In this document: positions 8,751 to 18,683 of the stretch, one piece after another
Layout: every line of letters starts with the position of its first letter
How positions within the stretch are numbered: the stretch's first letter is position 1
NCBI RefSeq assembly: GCF_014062315.1
Contig: NZ_JACGLT010000008.1
Span: forward strand, 1-64,000
Reading direction: 5' to 3'
DNA from: Gelidibacter maritimus
Lineage (GTDB): Bacteria; Bacteroidota; Bacteroidia; Flavobacteriales; Flavobacteriaceae
DNA: 64,000 nucleotides
Notes under the pieces: generated by a model
Database searches by the model: none
The model's input: only the letters and a program-made list of their open reading frames with translations
What the model was told of the DNA's origin: nothing
Made by a program: the position numbers and the translations under genes

Positions 8751-9791
8751 TTAAAATCGTTTGATATCAACTTCGGCATCCAATAGCCCACCTCTTTCCA
8801 AATGTTGATAGAGCTGTTTAGCTACATAAGGGCCAATCATAACACCACGAGTTCCCAATCCATTCAGGATGGCCACGTTTTTATGCTCTGAATGTGTACC
8901 AACAAGCGGCCTTCTGTCTTTAACCGTCGGCCTAATACCTGCTACCTGATTGACAACCTCATAATCACAAGTAATAACGCTTTTTAATTTATTGAGTAGT
9001 TCGTTTTTGGCGTCTTCTGTTATATTTTGGGTCTTGTCTTCCCAATTATAAGTAGCGCCCACCGAATAGCAATCATCAAGTTCTGGAACCACGAATACGG
9101 AGGATTTTAGAATGAACTTCATTTTTAAATCAGGTGCTTTGATGGTCAACACCTCACCCTTTGCTACGTTAAGTGGAAGGATTTTGAAAAAAGGATTGTT
9201 AACCATCCCGAAGCCCTCGGCAAAAACAATATATTTAGCGTTAATGTTTTTATAACATACCTGATCTTCTTGAATGGACATTAAAGAGTAATCAAATGTT
9301 TCTTGACTATAGCTATTGATAGTTTTTAACAATAGTTTATAATGTTTTAGCAATTTTGCTGTATCAATACGACCGGTGTCGTGGACTTCTCCAAATCCAT
9401 AAGGTGCATCAATTGCGGCGTTTTTATTTTTAATGAGTGTTGAAGACAAGAAATTTGTCAGTGCTGGTTTGTCAGAGGCATTGAACCAATCATTCTGTTC
9501 TTCAATTGAAGCAAACCTTCTATAAACAGGCAATTTATAATCTAATTGAACGCCCAATAGTTTTTCCAAGCTCGCATAGAATGCCTCCGCCATATCTAAC
9601 TGCTCATCAGCTTTCCAGACGCCCGTAAAACGTTTCAAAACTACGGGATTATACAATCCTGCTGCAACTACTGACGATTGCTGAGATTGGTCGTCAAATA
9701 CCACAAATGATTTCTCATGAGTCCGCAGTTCTTCACAAAAAGAAACTCCTGCCAAACCGCAACCAACAATTATATAATCGACTTTTTTCAT
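8751..9791 (-). CDS. FAD-dependent oxidoreductase (DAO family)
   Basis: A 346-residue flavoprotein. It begins with a dinucleotide-binding fold (DYIIVGCGLAGVSFCEEL, with FVVFDD ending the second strand) and ends with the DAO-type C-terminal GLGTRGVMIGPYVAKQL, which closes the FAD site; ATYNWEDK and VAGIRPTVKDRRPLVG are also typical. The family oxidises amines or amino acids (glycine oxidase, the MnmC C-terminal domain, D-amino acid oxidase); the substrate is not deducible. The frame runs up to 9845, but the GxGxxG motif sits directly after MKKV at 9791, so I use that start. It lies downstream of gldN but beyond a strong terminator, so it is probably a separate unit. Confidence 0.8.
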   Translation of the reverse strand: MKKVDYIIVGCGLAGVSFCEELRTHEKSFVVFDDQSQQSSVVAAGLYNPVVLKRFTGVWKADEQLDMAEAFYASLEKLLGVQLDYKLPVYRRFASIEEQNDWFNASDKPALTNFLSSTLIKNKNAAIDAPYGFGEVHDTGRIDTAKLLKHYKLLLKTINSYSQETFDYSLMSIQEDQVCYKNINAKYIVFAEGFGMVNNPFFKILPLNVAKGEVLTIKAPDLKMKFILKSSVFVVPELDDCYSVGATYNWEDKTQNITEDAKNELLNKLKSVITCDYEVVNQVAGIRPTVKDRRPLVGTHSEHKNVAILNGLGTRGVMIGPYVAKQLYQHLERGGLLDAEVDIKRF

Positions 9792-9988
9792 AATATCAAA
9801 TAAGGATGATTTAAGTATTATAAACAACTTTAATCCGTTAAACACGCTTAACCTGATCTCTTTTTAGAGATCAAGAATGTTGTAATTAGATAGTTAAGCC
9901 CATTTCTCACATCAAATTGATGGACCACTCAGGACTTGATGCGTTCAGGAATCAGGAAGCTCAATCTAAAAATAGCCACTAATGGGAA

Positions 9989-10020
9989 TAAAAAACGCCC
10001 ACTGTTAAAAAGTGAGCGTT
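9989..10020 (-). terminator. Rho-independent terminator of the gld operon
   Basis: On the minus strand, 24 bp past the gldN stop, AACGCTCACT (10011-10020) pairs with AGTGGGCGTT (9995-10004) with one G-U pair, followed by a run of six U. This is a textbook terminator and marks the end of the gldK-gldN transcript. Confidence 0.85.
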
Positions 10021-10043
10021 ATATTTATATGACTGGCCATTTT

Positions 10044-10943
10044 TTAGTAAGCCCACATATCTTGTTCAAAGTCTCTAATCTTATCCTTGATCCGATCAGA
10101 TTCCAAGAGCTGCATAAGTGCATTATCAGCAACGTAAGTACTGACTTCTCTATCGCCATAAACGTTTTCTTCTTTATACATATAACCATTGAAACGTCTT
10201 GAGTTTAACAAGTGGTCAAACGAAAACGGCATCGCGCTATTTTTGTTATTAAACGCTTTTGCTTCGTGCAGAATATTTCTAGCTTCTGGATAAAACACCC
10301 AGAACAATGCAATAGGCTCTTTATTGGCTTCGTCATCAGAGTCAATAAAGTTAACATCAGGTGCCGCTGGTGCGATACCTAAAAGTCTGTATTTTAATTC
10401 GCCTTGACGTTTATCAAAGTACCATAATCCCTTTATAAGGTATGCCGTGATATCATAAGATTGAATATCTCTTTTGATAATATATTCTGGAGATACAAAT
10501 CCTTCTGAATTGTATTGCTGGTACCCAATATCCAAAGTGTCCACTTTTGACATGATGGATTGAATATCTCTTGGTTGACGTTTAGTGGTAAAATAAGAAT
10601 CGTCATAAACATTTTCAATTTTACCTTCTCTTACGTTTTTCCAAAGAACGTCAAATAAGGAACGTCTATTGGCGCCTATATTATTGGTATCGATTGGATA
10701 GTAGAGTGGAAAATTGACACGCTCATCAAGAACAACTTTTTCCCAAGTCATTTTTGAAAACATGATATCCCTATCATCAACATAACCGTATTCAAGCGGT
10801 CTGTCATTATCCAATGCTTTTTGGGCTTCAGATTTTACCCCAATTTCATCAGGTGTCTTTGCGTTGAGCAAATTGGTCTGACCAACTGAACTCATTGCCA
10901 ACCCTATACTTAAAACGGTTAATAAACAATATTTTAATTTCAT
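10044..10943 (-). CDS. gldN: Gliding motility / type IX secretion protein GldN
   Basis: GldN is a periplasmic component that forms a ring with the lipoprotein GldK below the outer membrane and connects to the GldLM motor, for type IX secretion and gliding. The 299-residue product has a signal peptide (MKLKYCLLTVLSIGLAMSSVGQ) and family segments such as VDDRDIMFSKMTWEKVVLDERVN written in part as KMTWEKVVLDERVNFPLYYP, and PIALFWVFYPEARNILHEA. The open frame begins at 10970, but the signal peptide begins at 10943. It is last of the order gldK-gldL-gldM-gldN, 69 bp after gldM. Identification rests on gene order and sequence together. Confidence 0.93.
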   Translation of the reverse strand: MKLKYCLLTVLSIGLAMSSVGQTNLLNAKTPDEIGVKSEAQKALDNDRPLEYGYVDDRDIMFSKMTWEKVVLDERVNFPLYYPIDTNNIGANRRSLFDVLWKNVREGKIENVYDDSYFTTKRQPRDIQSIMSKVDTLDIGYQQYNSEGFVSPEYIIKRDIQSYDITAYLIKGLWYFDKRQGELKYRLLGIAPAAPDVNFIDSDDEANKEPIALFWVFYPEARNILHEAKAFNNKNSAMPFSFDHLLNSRRFNGYMYKEENVYGDREVSTYVADNALMQLLESDRIKDKIRDFEQDMWAY

Positions 10944-11012
10944 CTTTTTAATTATTATTTGGGACATCAATATCTTGATGTATGTAACGTGATAACTGTT
11001 CCTAAATTATAT

Positions 11013-12551
11013 TTAGTTTGATATTTCTATAAATACTGGTGATGCAGGGAGTAATTTAATACTGCTATTTCCTTTTATCTCCGACTTAATATCAAAGATC
11101 TGCACGCCATCACCTCTGGACGCCTTACGTAATGCGCTTCTTGCTTGATCATTCATTCTATTCCCGTTAACGGTTACGGTTGGTTGACCAGGGACCTTAA
11201 TCTTAAATGAGGTCACATTGATATCTAAATCGAAATCAAAATCGAATAGTTTAGCGTTGACCGTGGCTATTTCCACATTGGATTTTGGTAAGCTAATATT
11301 ATCAGCTTGTCCCGCAATGGTACCCGATGGTTTAGGAATATCCTTGATTCTGAATGATGCTTTATCATTTACAGGAGAACCATCTGGAAGTTTACCATTA
11401 ACATTAATGGTTACCTCTTTTCCAGATCCAGGTCTCATCACATATTTACCAACACCTGATCCTTTTCTCAATCCTGGTGCAGTAGCAGTAACATTATTAT
11501 CAGAAACACCAGCAAATGAAATAGTCATTGGGTTATCAACACCTCTATAGACCACATTCATCTTATCGGCTGAAATAGTAGCAGAGTTTGGCTTTGGCAC
11601 TACAGCGTATTTACTGGTAATAGGAATTTCAACAATCTCGTCACCTTCCTTAAATTGCATTGTTCCAGAAATATCACGCTCACCTACAGCACCTGCCGGA
11701 AAATCGAGCACGACTGATCCTTGTTCAATATTATCCAATTCTCTACCATTGATCACAATCTTCTCAAAATTAAGCGTATTGTCAAAACGACCCAATACCA
11801 CTTTACCTTTGAAGTTTTCGCCACTAAAGAATGCCGTTTTATCAGGAATTACGATTGCCGAATAATTTTTCATTGACAATTGTTTTACCTGCTCGCCTGC
11901 CAACATGTTGGATAGCACCTCAGATTCAATGGTCTTAACATCGGCTTGCATTTGCGTTAGCTTAGTTAACGAAGCTACCATTGGGAAGCCTTCAAAGTGA
12001 TACGTCAACCATCCTTTTTTGATACCTTCATTAGTTGTTTCGTCATTGGTTGAGAACTTCTTAACAATATCATTCTGAATATCTTTATTGTCCTCACCCA
12101 AAATCTGAGTCACACCTTCTCTATAAGTTTTGATTTTATCTATAAACTCCTGACCAGCTTTCGTCATTTTGTCTCCGGTGAACCATTTCTCATCAAGAAA
12201 ATCAGTTCTATCCATCTCCTCGTAATTCTTAGGATCTTTAACGGATTTCAATAAGTCAGCTTTAACAGATTCTATATAAGAATAGAAATCTGTTGAAAGT
12301 TTATCAATAGCATCTGCTTTTGCTTTAATTGGTTGATATTTAGCGGGCTGCTCTTCAGCCTTTGCCGCTAAACCTTCCATAAATGCAGCGTTACGAACTG
12401 TTGCCGATGCATTAGAATCAGTAATTCTTTCGTTCATTAACCCAAATGCGGATAGCACTTCTTTAGACATATTAAGCGCCATCATTGCGATAAACACCAA
12501 ATACATAAGGTTAATCATTTTTTGTCTTGGGGATAATTTTCCTCCTGCCAT
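11013..12551 (-). CDS. gldM: Type IX secretion motor protein GldM
   Basis: GldM has one N-terminal membrane helix (about residues 12-34, starting MAGGKLSPRQKMINLMYLVF) and a long periplasmic region of four domains (to residue 512). With GldL it forms the proton-driven rotary motor that powers gliding and type IX secretion and contacts the GldKN ring. Length and the opening motif match the family. The PSGTIAGQADNISLPKSN and VPGQPTVTVNGNRM segments belong to the last domain. The gene lies 50 bp after gldL. No defect visible. Confidence 0.95.
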   Translation of the reverse strand: MAGGKLSPRQKMINLMYLVFIAMMALNMSKEVLSAFGLMNERITDSNASATVRNAAFMEGLAAKAEEQPAKYQPIKAKADAIDKLSTDFYSYIESVKADLLKSVKDPKNYEEMDRTDFLDEKWFTGDKMTKAGQEFIDKIKTYREGVTQILGEDNKDIQNDIVKKFSTNDETTNEGIKKGWLTYHFEGFPMVASLTKLTQMQADVKTIESEVLSNMLAGEQVKQLSMKNYSAIVIPDKTAFFSGENFKGKVVLGRFDNTLNFEKIVINGRELDNIEQGSVVLDFPAGAVGERDISGTMQFKEGDEIVEIPITSKYAVVPKPNSATISADKMNVVYRGVDNPMTISFAGVSDNNVTATAPGLRKGSGVGKYVMRPGSGKEVTINVNGKLPDGSPVNDKASFRIKDIPKPSGTIAGQADNISLPKSNVEIATVNAKLFDFDFDLDINVTSFKIKVPGQPTVTVNGNRMNDQARSALRKASRGDGVQIFDIKSEIKGNSSIKLLPASPVFIEISN

Positions 12552-12601
12552 TTCTAAATAGTTTTTAGTTGTTGATTTGGTTAAATTTAACTAACTACTA
12601 A

Positions 12602-13246
12602 TTAGTTTGTTCTGTTCATTGCAGAAAGCATTCCACCATACACACCATTTAATGATGATAGGTTTGACGCTAAGGATTCCATTTGATCTTTTAGCTTAGT
12701 AGCGTTTTCAACAGCTTCTTCATTAATTGCCGCTTGACGACTCGCAGAGTCCATTTGAACCTTATAAAGACTGTTCAATGATTCCATTTGTGCAGCAGCC
12801 AATGACATTTCTTCACCATATTTTCTTGTAGCTGCCATAGAATCAACTGTTGGACTGATTCCTTTTGCCGCACCTTCAAAGTTTTTAATGCTGTCTCCTA
12901 AACTTGCCATTAGCTCGCCATCAATTTTTGCATCTTTAAGTAATTCATCCAATTTTTTAGATAAAAGACCTTCAGCATCTTTTGGTTGCTCACTCTTTAA
13001 GTTTAAGGTTTGACTTTGACCACCTGCCAATTCAGGATATACCAACGACCAATCGAGATCGTCATCAATAGGTTCGAAAGCTGAAACTGCGAATACGATG
13101 GATTCGGTTACTAACCCTATGATCAGCATTTCGTTTCCGAAAGGCCAGTGCATGATTTTAAAAAGTGCACCAAGGATTACAACTGCAGCACCTAAGCCGT
13201 AAGTCATAACCATTATTCTTTTCCGTGTTCTTGATGATTGTGCCAT
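12602..13246 (-). CDS. gldL: Type IX secretion motor protein GldL
   Basis: GldL is the inner-membrane stator-like partner of GldM, with two N-terminal membrane helices (about residues 12-32 and 39-56) and a long cytoplasmic tail (214 residues overall) rich in helical segments. Polar residues sit in or next to the helices: Y16, K30, E48 and E58. From memory of the published Flavobacterium johnsoniae work these correspond to Tyr, Lys and Glu residues needed for motor function, with matching TE-to-SAFEP spacing. The presence of all of them suggests a working motor. Located 62 bp after gldK. Confidence 0.94.
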   Translation of the reverse strand: MAQSSRTRKRIMVMTYGLGAAVVILGALFKIMHWPFGNEMLIIGLVTESIVFAVSAFEPIDDDLDWSLVYPELAGGQSQTLNLKSEQPKDAEGLLSKKLDELLKDAKIDGELMASLGDSIKNFEGAAKGISPTVDSMAATRKYGEEMSLAAAQMESLNSLYKVQMDSASRQAAINEEAVENATKLKDQMESLASNLSSLNGVYGGMLSAMNRTN

Positions 13247-13308
13247 AATGTTTGTTTTTAGTTAAGTTAAAATAAGTAGATTAATATTTAGTTTTGGTTG
13301 TTAAAATT

Positions 13309-14685
13309 TTAATTATTGTTAGTTGCGGCATTCGCGGTAATATCTGTACCCATATAATCCTGAACAGTTCTAAAACCGATATAACTACGGGCCGAATCAG
13401 CATACTCATAATCTCTTGAACTTACCTGTAAGAAATAAGCAACATCTTTCCAAGAGCCACCTCTCACAACTTTACGCTGGTTATTTGGATCATTGACATT
13501 AGGGTTGATGGTGGACATATACTCATAAGACGCTGGGTCATAAGAGCCTTGTACCCATTCTGAAACGTTACCAGCCATATTATATAGGTTATAATCATTA
13601 GGCTCATAAGATTTTGCCTCAACAGTATACAACGCCATATCCGCAGCATAATCACCACGTAATGGTTTAAAGTTTGCTAAGAAACAGCCTCTATCATTCA
13701 TAGCGTAAGGACCACCCCAAGGGTATGTTGCACCTTGCAAACCACCTCTAGCGGCATACTCCCATTCTGCTTCTGAAGGCAGTCTGAATGAATTCACGTT
13801 AGGTTTACCTTTACTTTTCTGATGCGCATTCTTATACAATGTTCTCCAATTACAGAAAGCATTGGCTTGTTTCCAAGAAACACCTACAACTGGGTAGGCA
13901 CCATAAGCCTCGTGCCAGAAATAATCATTGTGCATTGGTTCATTATAGGAATAAGCAAAATCTCTAATCCAAGTGGTTGTGTCTGGATAGATTTCAACCT
14001 CCTCCGTAATCAATACGTCTTTACGTTTCAAGTTTCTATTCTTGGCCGCTTTTTGGATATCCATATAAGTGTATTGGAACTTGAATTTTTTGACATCCCA
14101 AGTACGTTGTCCATTATAAGACTCCTCCAAAGGCAGATACATTGTATCCATAACTTCAGCATAGTACTCATCCGGATATTTGTTGGTATCAAAAATCAAC
14201 TTCACATTTTTGTTCAACGGTCGACCTTCATAACCTGTAGGGCCTAAACCACTATAGTTATCATACATGTACTTTTCATAAACAGTCATGTTGTCTGGGT
14301 CAGCATCTTTAAATGCAAATTCTCCCGTTCCTCCATCTCCAGGAGTCAGACCAAAATCATCTGCGATGATCGCTAATTTTGTTCTAATTGTAGAATCTCT
14401 CACCCAATTGACAAACTGACGGTATTCACTATTTGTGATTTCAGTTTCGTCCATGTAAAAGGCTCTTACTGTGGCAGTCTTGGTTGGGGCATCTTGAATT
14501 CCAGCCAAATCATCATCAGATTTACCCATAATGAAAGATCCACCAGGGACAAGTGTCATTCCATAAGGTTTTTCTGGATGCCATTTCTTTCCTTTAACTC
14601 CTACTAGCTCTCCTCTGTCTCCAGAATTACAATTAGCCAATAGAGCTAAAACAGCGGTTAATAAAGCGAACTTCTTCATATTCAT
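13309..14685 (-). CDS. gldK: Gliding motility / type IX secretion lipoprotein GldK
   Basis: GldK is an outer-membrane lipoprotein that makes the periplasmic ring with GldN. The 458-residue product has a lipoprotein signal (KKFALLTAVLALLANC, lipidated C19) and an FGE-sulfatase fold typical of GldK/GldJ. This fold shows LVPGGSFIMGKSDDD, the VVGVSWKQANAFCNWR motif, FRLPSEAEWEYAARGG and the end segment RKVVRGGSWKDVAYFLQ. In this family the fold is structural, not catalytic. The start could equally be the ATG two codons later. It opens the gldKLMN run, 165 bp after the ureohydrolase-like gene; I found no clear TAnnTTTG in that gap. Confidence 0.94.
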   Translation of the reverse strand: MNMKKFALLTAVLALLANCNSGDRGELVGVKGKKWHPEKPYGMTLVPGGSFIMGKSDDDLAGIQDAPTKTATVRAFYMDETEITNSEYRQFVNWVRDSTIRTKLAIIADDFGLTPGDGGTGEFAFKDADPDNMTVYEKYMYDNYSGLGPTGYEGRPLNKNVKLIFDTNKYPDEYYAEVMDTMYLPLEESYNGQRTWDVKKFKFQYTYMDIQKAAKNRNLKRKDVLITEEVEIYPDTTTWIRDFAYSYNEPMHNDYFWHEAYGAYPVVGVSWKQANAFCNWRTLYKNAHQKSKGKPNVNSFRLPSEAEWEYAARGGLQGATYPWGGPYAMNDRGCFLANFKPLRGDYAADMALYTVEAKSYEPNDYNLYNMAGNVSEWVQGSYDPASYEYMSTINPNVNDPNNQRKVVRGGSWKDVAYFLQVSSRDYEYADSARSYIGFRTVQDYMGTDITANAATNNN

Positions 14686-14850
14686 ATAAACTCGAGGTTA
14701 AATTATTTAGTCTTAAATGTTCAGTTAGATATTTTTGAGGGAGTAAACATATCTATATATTTTTTAAAAAACAATCTTTTTTTCATTTTTTTTGCATTTC
14801 ATCCCAAAAAGGATGCGTTTCATCGAGGAAACGAGCGTTTGTGAAACCAA

Positions 14851-16017
14851 TTAAAAACTATTCTTTCTGTAGGCTTTATACCATCTCTCGGGCGTTTTCC
14901 CTTGTGTAGCCTCCTTGTAATCCTCATGCATACAAGGTAATAACGTGTGTTTTTTTAATTTATTATTGACCTCTGGTAAAAATGGAATTTCGATCCACCA
15001 GCGACCTGTTTTAATACTTTTATAAAAAATGAGCTCATCATCATCAATTAGAACGCTAAACTTCTGATAATTTATAGCATCATTTAAAGGATCTTCATGA
15101 ACCCTACAGTTAACACCTTCAATAAAATACCATAACATTTGCGCCACAAGCATTGCCGTAACATGATCTTCTTTTGAGTGCTGATATTCATAAACGCCAA
15201 AAGATGACACCTTATTACTTATCCCTGCATATCTTGCAATGGCACATATCTCCTTTCCATCCAAACCGTTTGGCGAAAACTTTTGTTGTGAAGACAGTTC
15301 TGAAGCTTTTACCGACTTCAGATCCACACTCACAATGTGGGCATCTCTCATAACAGGCTCCACTAAATTTATGGCATTTGAGACTTCTCCTAATCGATAA
15401 GCTTCAAAATGCAGTTTCTCCATCAAGTCTATTTCGTCTTGCGAATTGAAATAGGTTTGGTAACCTACGGTTGAATAGTTGAACAAGTTATAAGGTTGCT
15501 CTAAAATGATCTTCCCTAAATAACTATTGTTCTTAATAGGTAGGGCAGAATCTCCTAAATCAAAATTACTATCTACATTCACGATGTTGACCATGGGCAA
15601 TACACCATCATAAGCTCTATAATTAGGATAGGTCAAATCTTGGCTTCCACCCAAAATAACCGGTATGATCTGCTTCTCGAGCAAAATATTAATTGTGGTA
15701 CGAAGGGCAAAATAAGTGTCTTCAACACTATCGCCCTTTAGTATATCACCTAAATCAGCCAAATTGGTATGCCAATTGCCCGGAAACAAATTGTACAAGA
15801 CCTTTCTTATATTATCCAACTGTACGTCAGAACCCATATAATTGACATCGTTTCTATTTTCAAGAACGCCAATGATGGCAATCTTTACATTATCGAGATC
15901 GGGAATACCATTCTGGTTGGAATGGATTCTCAACTTCTTACCTAATGCTTGTGGAGACAATAGCTCATTATGAGCTAAAACCTCATCAGAAACTGGCGAC
16001 AAAAAATTAAAGGCCAT
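14851..16017 (-). CDS. Ureohydrolase-fold (arginase/formimidoylglutamase-like) protein lacking metal ligands
   Basis: A 388-residue protein with the arginase fold order: GG-motif near residue 123, the DxHxD motif near 149, and the SxDxD motif near 230. Database records for this flavobacterial position usually call it formimidoylglutamase (histidine breakdown). However, the ligands are changed. GGDHS reads GGSQD (His to Gln126), DAHTD reads DSNFD (His to Asn151), and SFDVD reads SVDLK (Asp to Lys234). Manganese-dependent hydrolysis therefore looks unlikely, and a structural or regulatory role is possible. The gene starts 3 bp after the topA stop, so it is co-transcribed with topA. It directly precedes gldK. 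No hut genes are present in the window. Confidence 0.8.
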   Translation of the reverse strand: MAFNFLSPVSDEVLAHNELLSPQALGKKLRIHSNQNGIPDLDNVKIAIIGVLENRNDVNYMGSDVQLDNIRKVLYNLFPGNWHTNLADLGDILKGDSVEDTYFALRTTINILLEKQIIPVILGGSQDLTYPNYRAYDGVLPMVNIVNVDSNFDLGDSALPIKNNSYLGKIILEQPYNLFNYSTVGYQTYFNSQDEIDLMEKLHFEAYRLGEVSNAINLVEPVMRDAHIVSVDLKSVKASELSSQQKFSPNGLDGKEICAIARYAGISNKVSSFGVYEYQHSKEDHVTAMLVAQMLWYFIEGVNCRVHEDPLNDAINYQKFSVLIDDDELIFYKSIKTGRWWIEIPFLPEVNNKLKKHTLLPCMHEDYKEATQGKTPERWYKAYRKNSF

Positions 16018-16020
16018 GGA

Positions 16021-18522
16021 TTACTTCTTTTTTGTGGTTGTTTTTTTCTTGGTCGCTTTTTTGGCTACTTTCTTTTTGGGCGCCTTTGCTTCAATCATCT
16101 TCTTTGCATCCTCCAAAGTCAATTTTGAAACGTCCACGGTTTTTGCCAATTCAATTTTGGTTTTACCCTTAATAATATTGTGACGTCCCCAACGGGCCTT
16201 TTCAACACGAATACCTTCGTCCTCCCAATTATGAATAACCTTGTCTATTTCCTTTTGAATTTTATCTTCTATCAATTGTACGATGTCCTTCTCAGATAGG
16301 TTATCCCAATCATATTTTTTATTAACGTTAATGAACATATTGTTCCATTTAATATAAGGCCCAAAACGTCCTTTACCTTTTTGTACCGGTAAATCTTTAT
16401 ACATATATATAGGAGCGTCTGCTTTTTCCTTCTCCTTAATAAGATCAATTGCCAAATCAAGCTCAACGTTTAAAGCTTCCATGCCTTTAGGAAGCGATAC
16501 GAAATTATCACCATATTTAACATAAGGTCCATAACGGCCGTTATTTACTTCTACCGTCTCTCCTTTATATTCTCCCAATGTTTTTGGCAGCTGAAAAAGA
16601 TCCATCGCCTCTTCATAGGTGATGTTGGACAGCTGCTGATCGGGAGATAAACTCGCAAACAACGGTTTTTCTTCATCATCAACGGTTCCAATCTGTACCA
16701 TTGGCCCAAACTTACCCAAACGCACACTCACCTGTCGTCCTGTTTTTGGATCTTTGCCCAGGATGCGTTCACCAGATTCTCGTTCAGCATTTTCCTGTAC
16801 ATCCTTAACCTGCGGGTGGAAGTCTTTATAAAAATCCTTCATCATTTTTTTCCAATCCTCTTTCCCTTCAGCTATTTCGTCAAAATCAGCCTCCATTTTT
16901 GCCGTAAAATTATAATCCAAAATACTTCCAAAATGGTTCACTAAAAAGTCGGTAACAATCATTCCAATATCAGTTGGAACCAACTTCCCCTTATCTGATC
17001 CAACTTTTTCAGTCAGCTCCTTATCTTTTACTTTACCACCCTTTAGGGTCAATTGCGTATAATTTCGTTCAACACCTTCTACAGCCCCTTTCTCAACATA
17101 ATTTCTATTCTGAATAGTGGATATGGTTGGCGCATAAGTAGATGGACGTCCGATACCCAGTTCTTCCAATTGCTTTACCAAAGATGCTTCCGTAAATCGG
17201 TATGGCGGTCTGGTATAGCGTTCAGTGGCTGTAATATAGGAGTTCATGAGAGTTTCATTCGTTCTCATTGCTGGCAACATCCCGTCTTGTTCAGAGTCTT
17301 CATCATCGGTGCCTTCCAAATACACTTTCAAAAACCCATCAAAAGTGATGACTTCACCATTAGCAGTAAATAACTCCTTATGGGTTGATGCACTGACTTT
17401 CACATTGGTGCGCTCCAACTCTGCTTCGCTCATTTGTGAGGCGATGGCACGTTTCCAAATCAAATCATAAAGTCTGGCCTGATCTCTATCTATTGTAACG
17501 TTATGTACGGAAAAATCAGTAGGTCTTATAGCCTCATGCGCTTCTTGGGCTCCTTTTGATTTACCCTTATAATTACGTGGTTTGCTATATTTAGAACCAT
17601 AGGCTTCCTTAATTTCTGCTTGTGCACCTTTACGCGCTTCATCAGATAAATTAACACTATCTGTTCTCATATAAGTAATCAAACCGGCTTCGTACAAACG
17701 TTGCGCCATGGTCATAGTCTTGGAAACCGAAAAATAGAGCTTACGCGATGCCTCCTGTTGCAAAGTAGACGTTGTAAATGGTGCTGCCGGCGATTTTTTA
17801 GCTGGTTTTTTATCTAATTCAGCTACTTTAAAGCTGGCTGATGCATTCGATTCCAAAAACTTATAGGCTTCCTCCTTAGTCGCAAAATTTTTAGGGAGCT
17901 TAGCTTTGAAGCTTTGTCCTTCCTCATTGGAAAATTCAGCGTCAATCCTGTATGATGCTTCAGGTTTGAATTCTTGAATATCTCTTTCCCGTTCTACGAT
18001 AAGCCTTACTGCAACCGACTGTACACGACCGGCTGAAAGTCCGCCTTTAACCTTGCGCCATAATACGGGAGACAGCTCATAGCCCACAATCCTGTCCAAT
18101 ACCCGACGTGCTTGTTGTGCATCTACGAGATGGTAGTCAATATCACGCGGATTTTCAATTGCTTTCTGAATGGCTGTTTTGGTAATCTCATGAAAAACAA
18201 TACGTTTGGTTTTTGCTTTATCCAACTTCAAGGTTTCCGCCAAATGCCAGGCTATAGCCTCACCCTCCCGATCCTCATCACTCGCCAACCAAACCGTACT
18301 GGCTTTTTTTGCTAAGTCTTTCAGTTTTTTTACAACTGCTTTTTTATCTTTAGAAACTTCATATTTCGGATTAAAATTGCCATCAACATCAACGCCCAAC
18401 TCATTTGAAGGTAAATCGGCAATATGTCCAAAACTGGACTCTACCTTATACTCTTTTCCTAAGAATTTTTCAATAGTTTTAGCCTTCGCAGGGGACTCGA
18501 CAATTACTAAGTTCTTCACCAT
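16021..18522 (-). CDS. topA: DNA topoisomerase I (type IA)
   Basis: This enzyme relaxes negative supercoils by transient single-strand cleavage. The 833-residue product opens with the TOPRIM domain (LVIVESPAKAKTIEKFLG, and the acidic SDEDREGEAIAW near residue 80). The catalytic Tyr is Y284 in LITYMRTDSVNLS. The C-terminal third carries topoisomerase C-terminal repeats of the GRYGPYVKYG / GRFGPYIKWN type rather than Cys4 zinc fingers, and a Lys-rich tail after residue 810. The length is normal for Bacteroidota. A good promoter lies 20 bp upstream. First gene of the topA-ureohydrolase unit leading into gld. Confidence 0.97.
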   Translation of the reverse strand: MVKNLVIVESPAKAKTIEKFLGKEYKVESSFGHIADLPSNELGVDVDGNFNPKYEVSKDKKAVVKKLKDLAKKASTVWLASDEDREGEAIAWHLAETLKLDKAKTKRIVFHEITKTAIQKAIENPRDIDYHLVDAQQARRVLDRIVGYELSPVLWRKVKGGLSAGRVQSVAVRLIVERERDIQEFKPEASYRIDAEFSNEEGQSFKAKLPKNFATKEEAYKFLESNASASFKVAELDKKPAKKSPAAPFTTSTLQQEASRKLYFSVSKTMTMAQRLYEAGLITYMRTDSVNLSDEARKGAQAEIKEAYGSKYSKPRNYKGKSKGAQEAHEAIRPTDFSVHNVTIDRDQARLYDLIWKRAIASQMSEAELERTNVKVSASTHKELFTANGEVITFDGFLKVYLEGTDDEDSEQDGMLPAMRTNETLMNSYITATERYTRPPYRFTEASLVKQLEELGIGRPSTYAPTISTIQNRNYVEKGAVEGVERNYTQLTLKGGKVKDKELTEKVGSDKGKLVPTDIGMIVTDFLVNHFGSILDYNFTAKMEADFDEIAEGKEDWKKMMKDFYKDFHPQVKDVQENAERESGERILGKDPKTGRQVSVRLGKFGPMVQIGTVDDEEKPLFASLSPDQQLSNITYEEAMDLFQLPKTLGEYKGETVEVNNGRYGPYVKYGDNFVSLPKGMEALNVELDLAIDLIKEKEKADAPIYMYKDLPVQKGKGRFGPYIKWNNMFINVNKKYDWDNLSEKDIVQLIEDKIQKEIDKVIHNWEDEGIRVEKARWGRHNIIKGKTKIELAKTVDVSKLTLEDAKKMIEAKAPKKKVAKKATKKKTTTKKK

Positions 18523-18541
18523 ATTAATTTTTTTGTGGGTA

Positions 18542-18569
18542 CAAATGTATATGAAAAATAATTATTCAA
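18542..18569 (-). promoter_or_regulatory. topA promoter
   Basis: The minus strand reads TTG (18567-18569), 17 bases, then TACATTTG (18542-18549), an exact -7 box. The predicted transcription start lies some 14 bases before the topA ATG. Confidence 0.65.
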
Positions 18570-18683
18570 CCTAGTTTAATAAATTTAACCCTATTTATCT
18601 GCGGTTAAACGAGAAAAAAAAGAATAAGAAAAGCCTGAAGATTCAATCAATTAAGGCATGCAATATAATTTTGTAACACCTCC

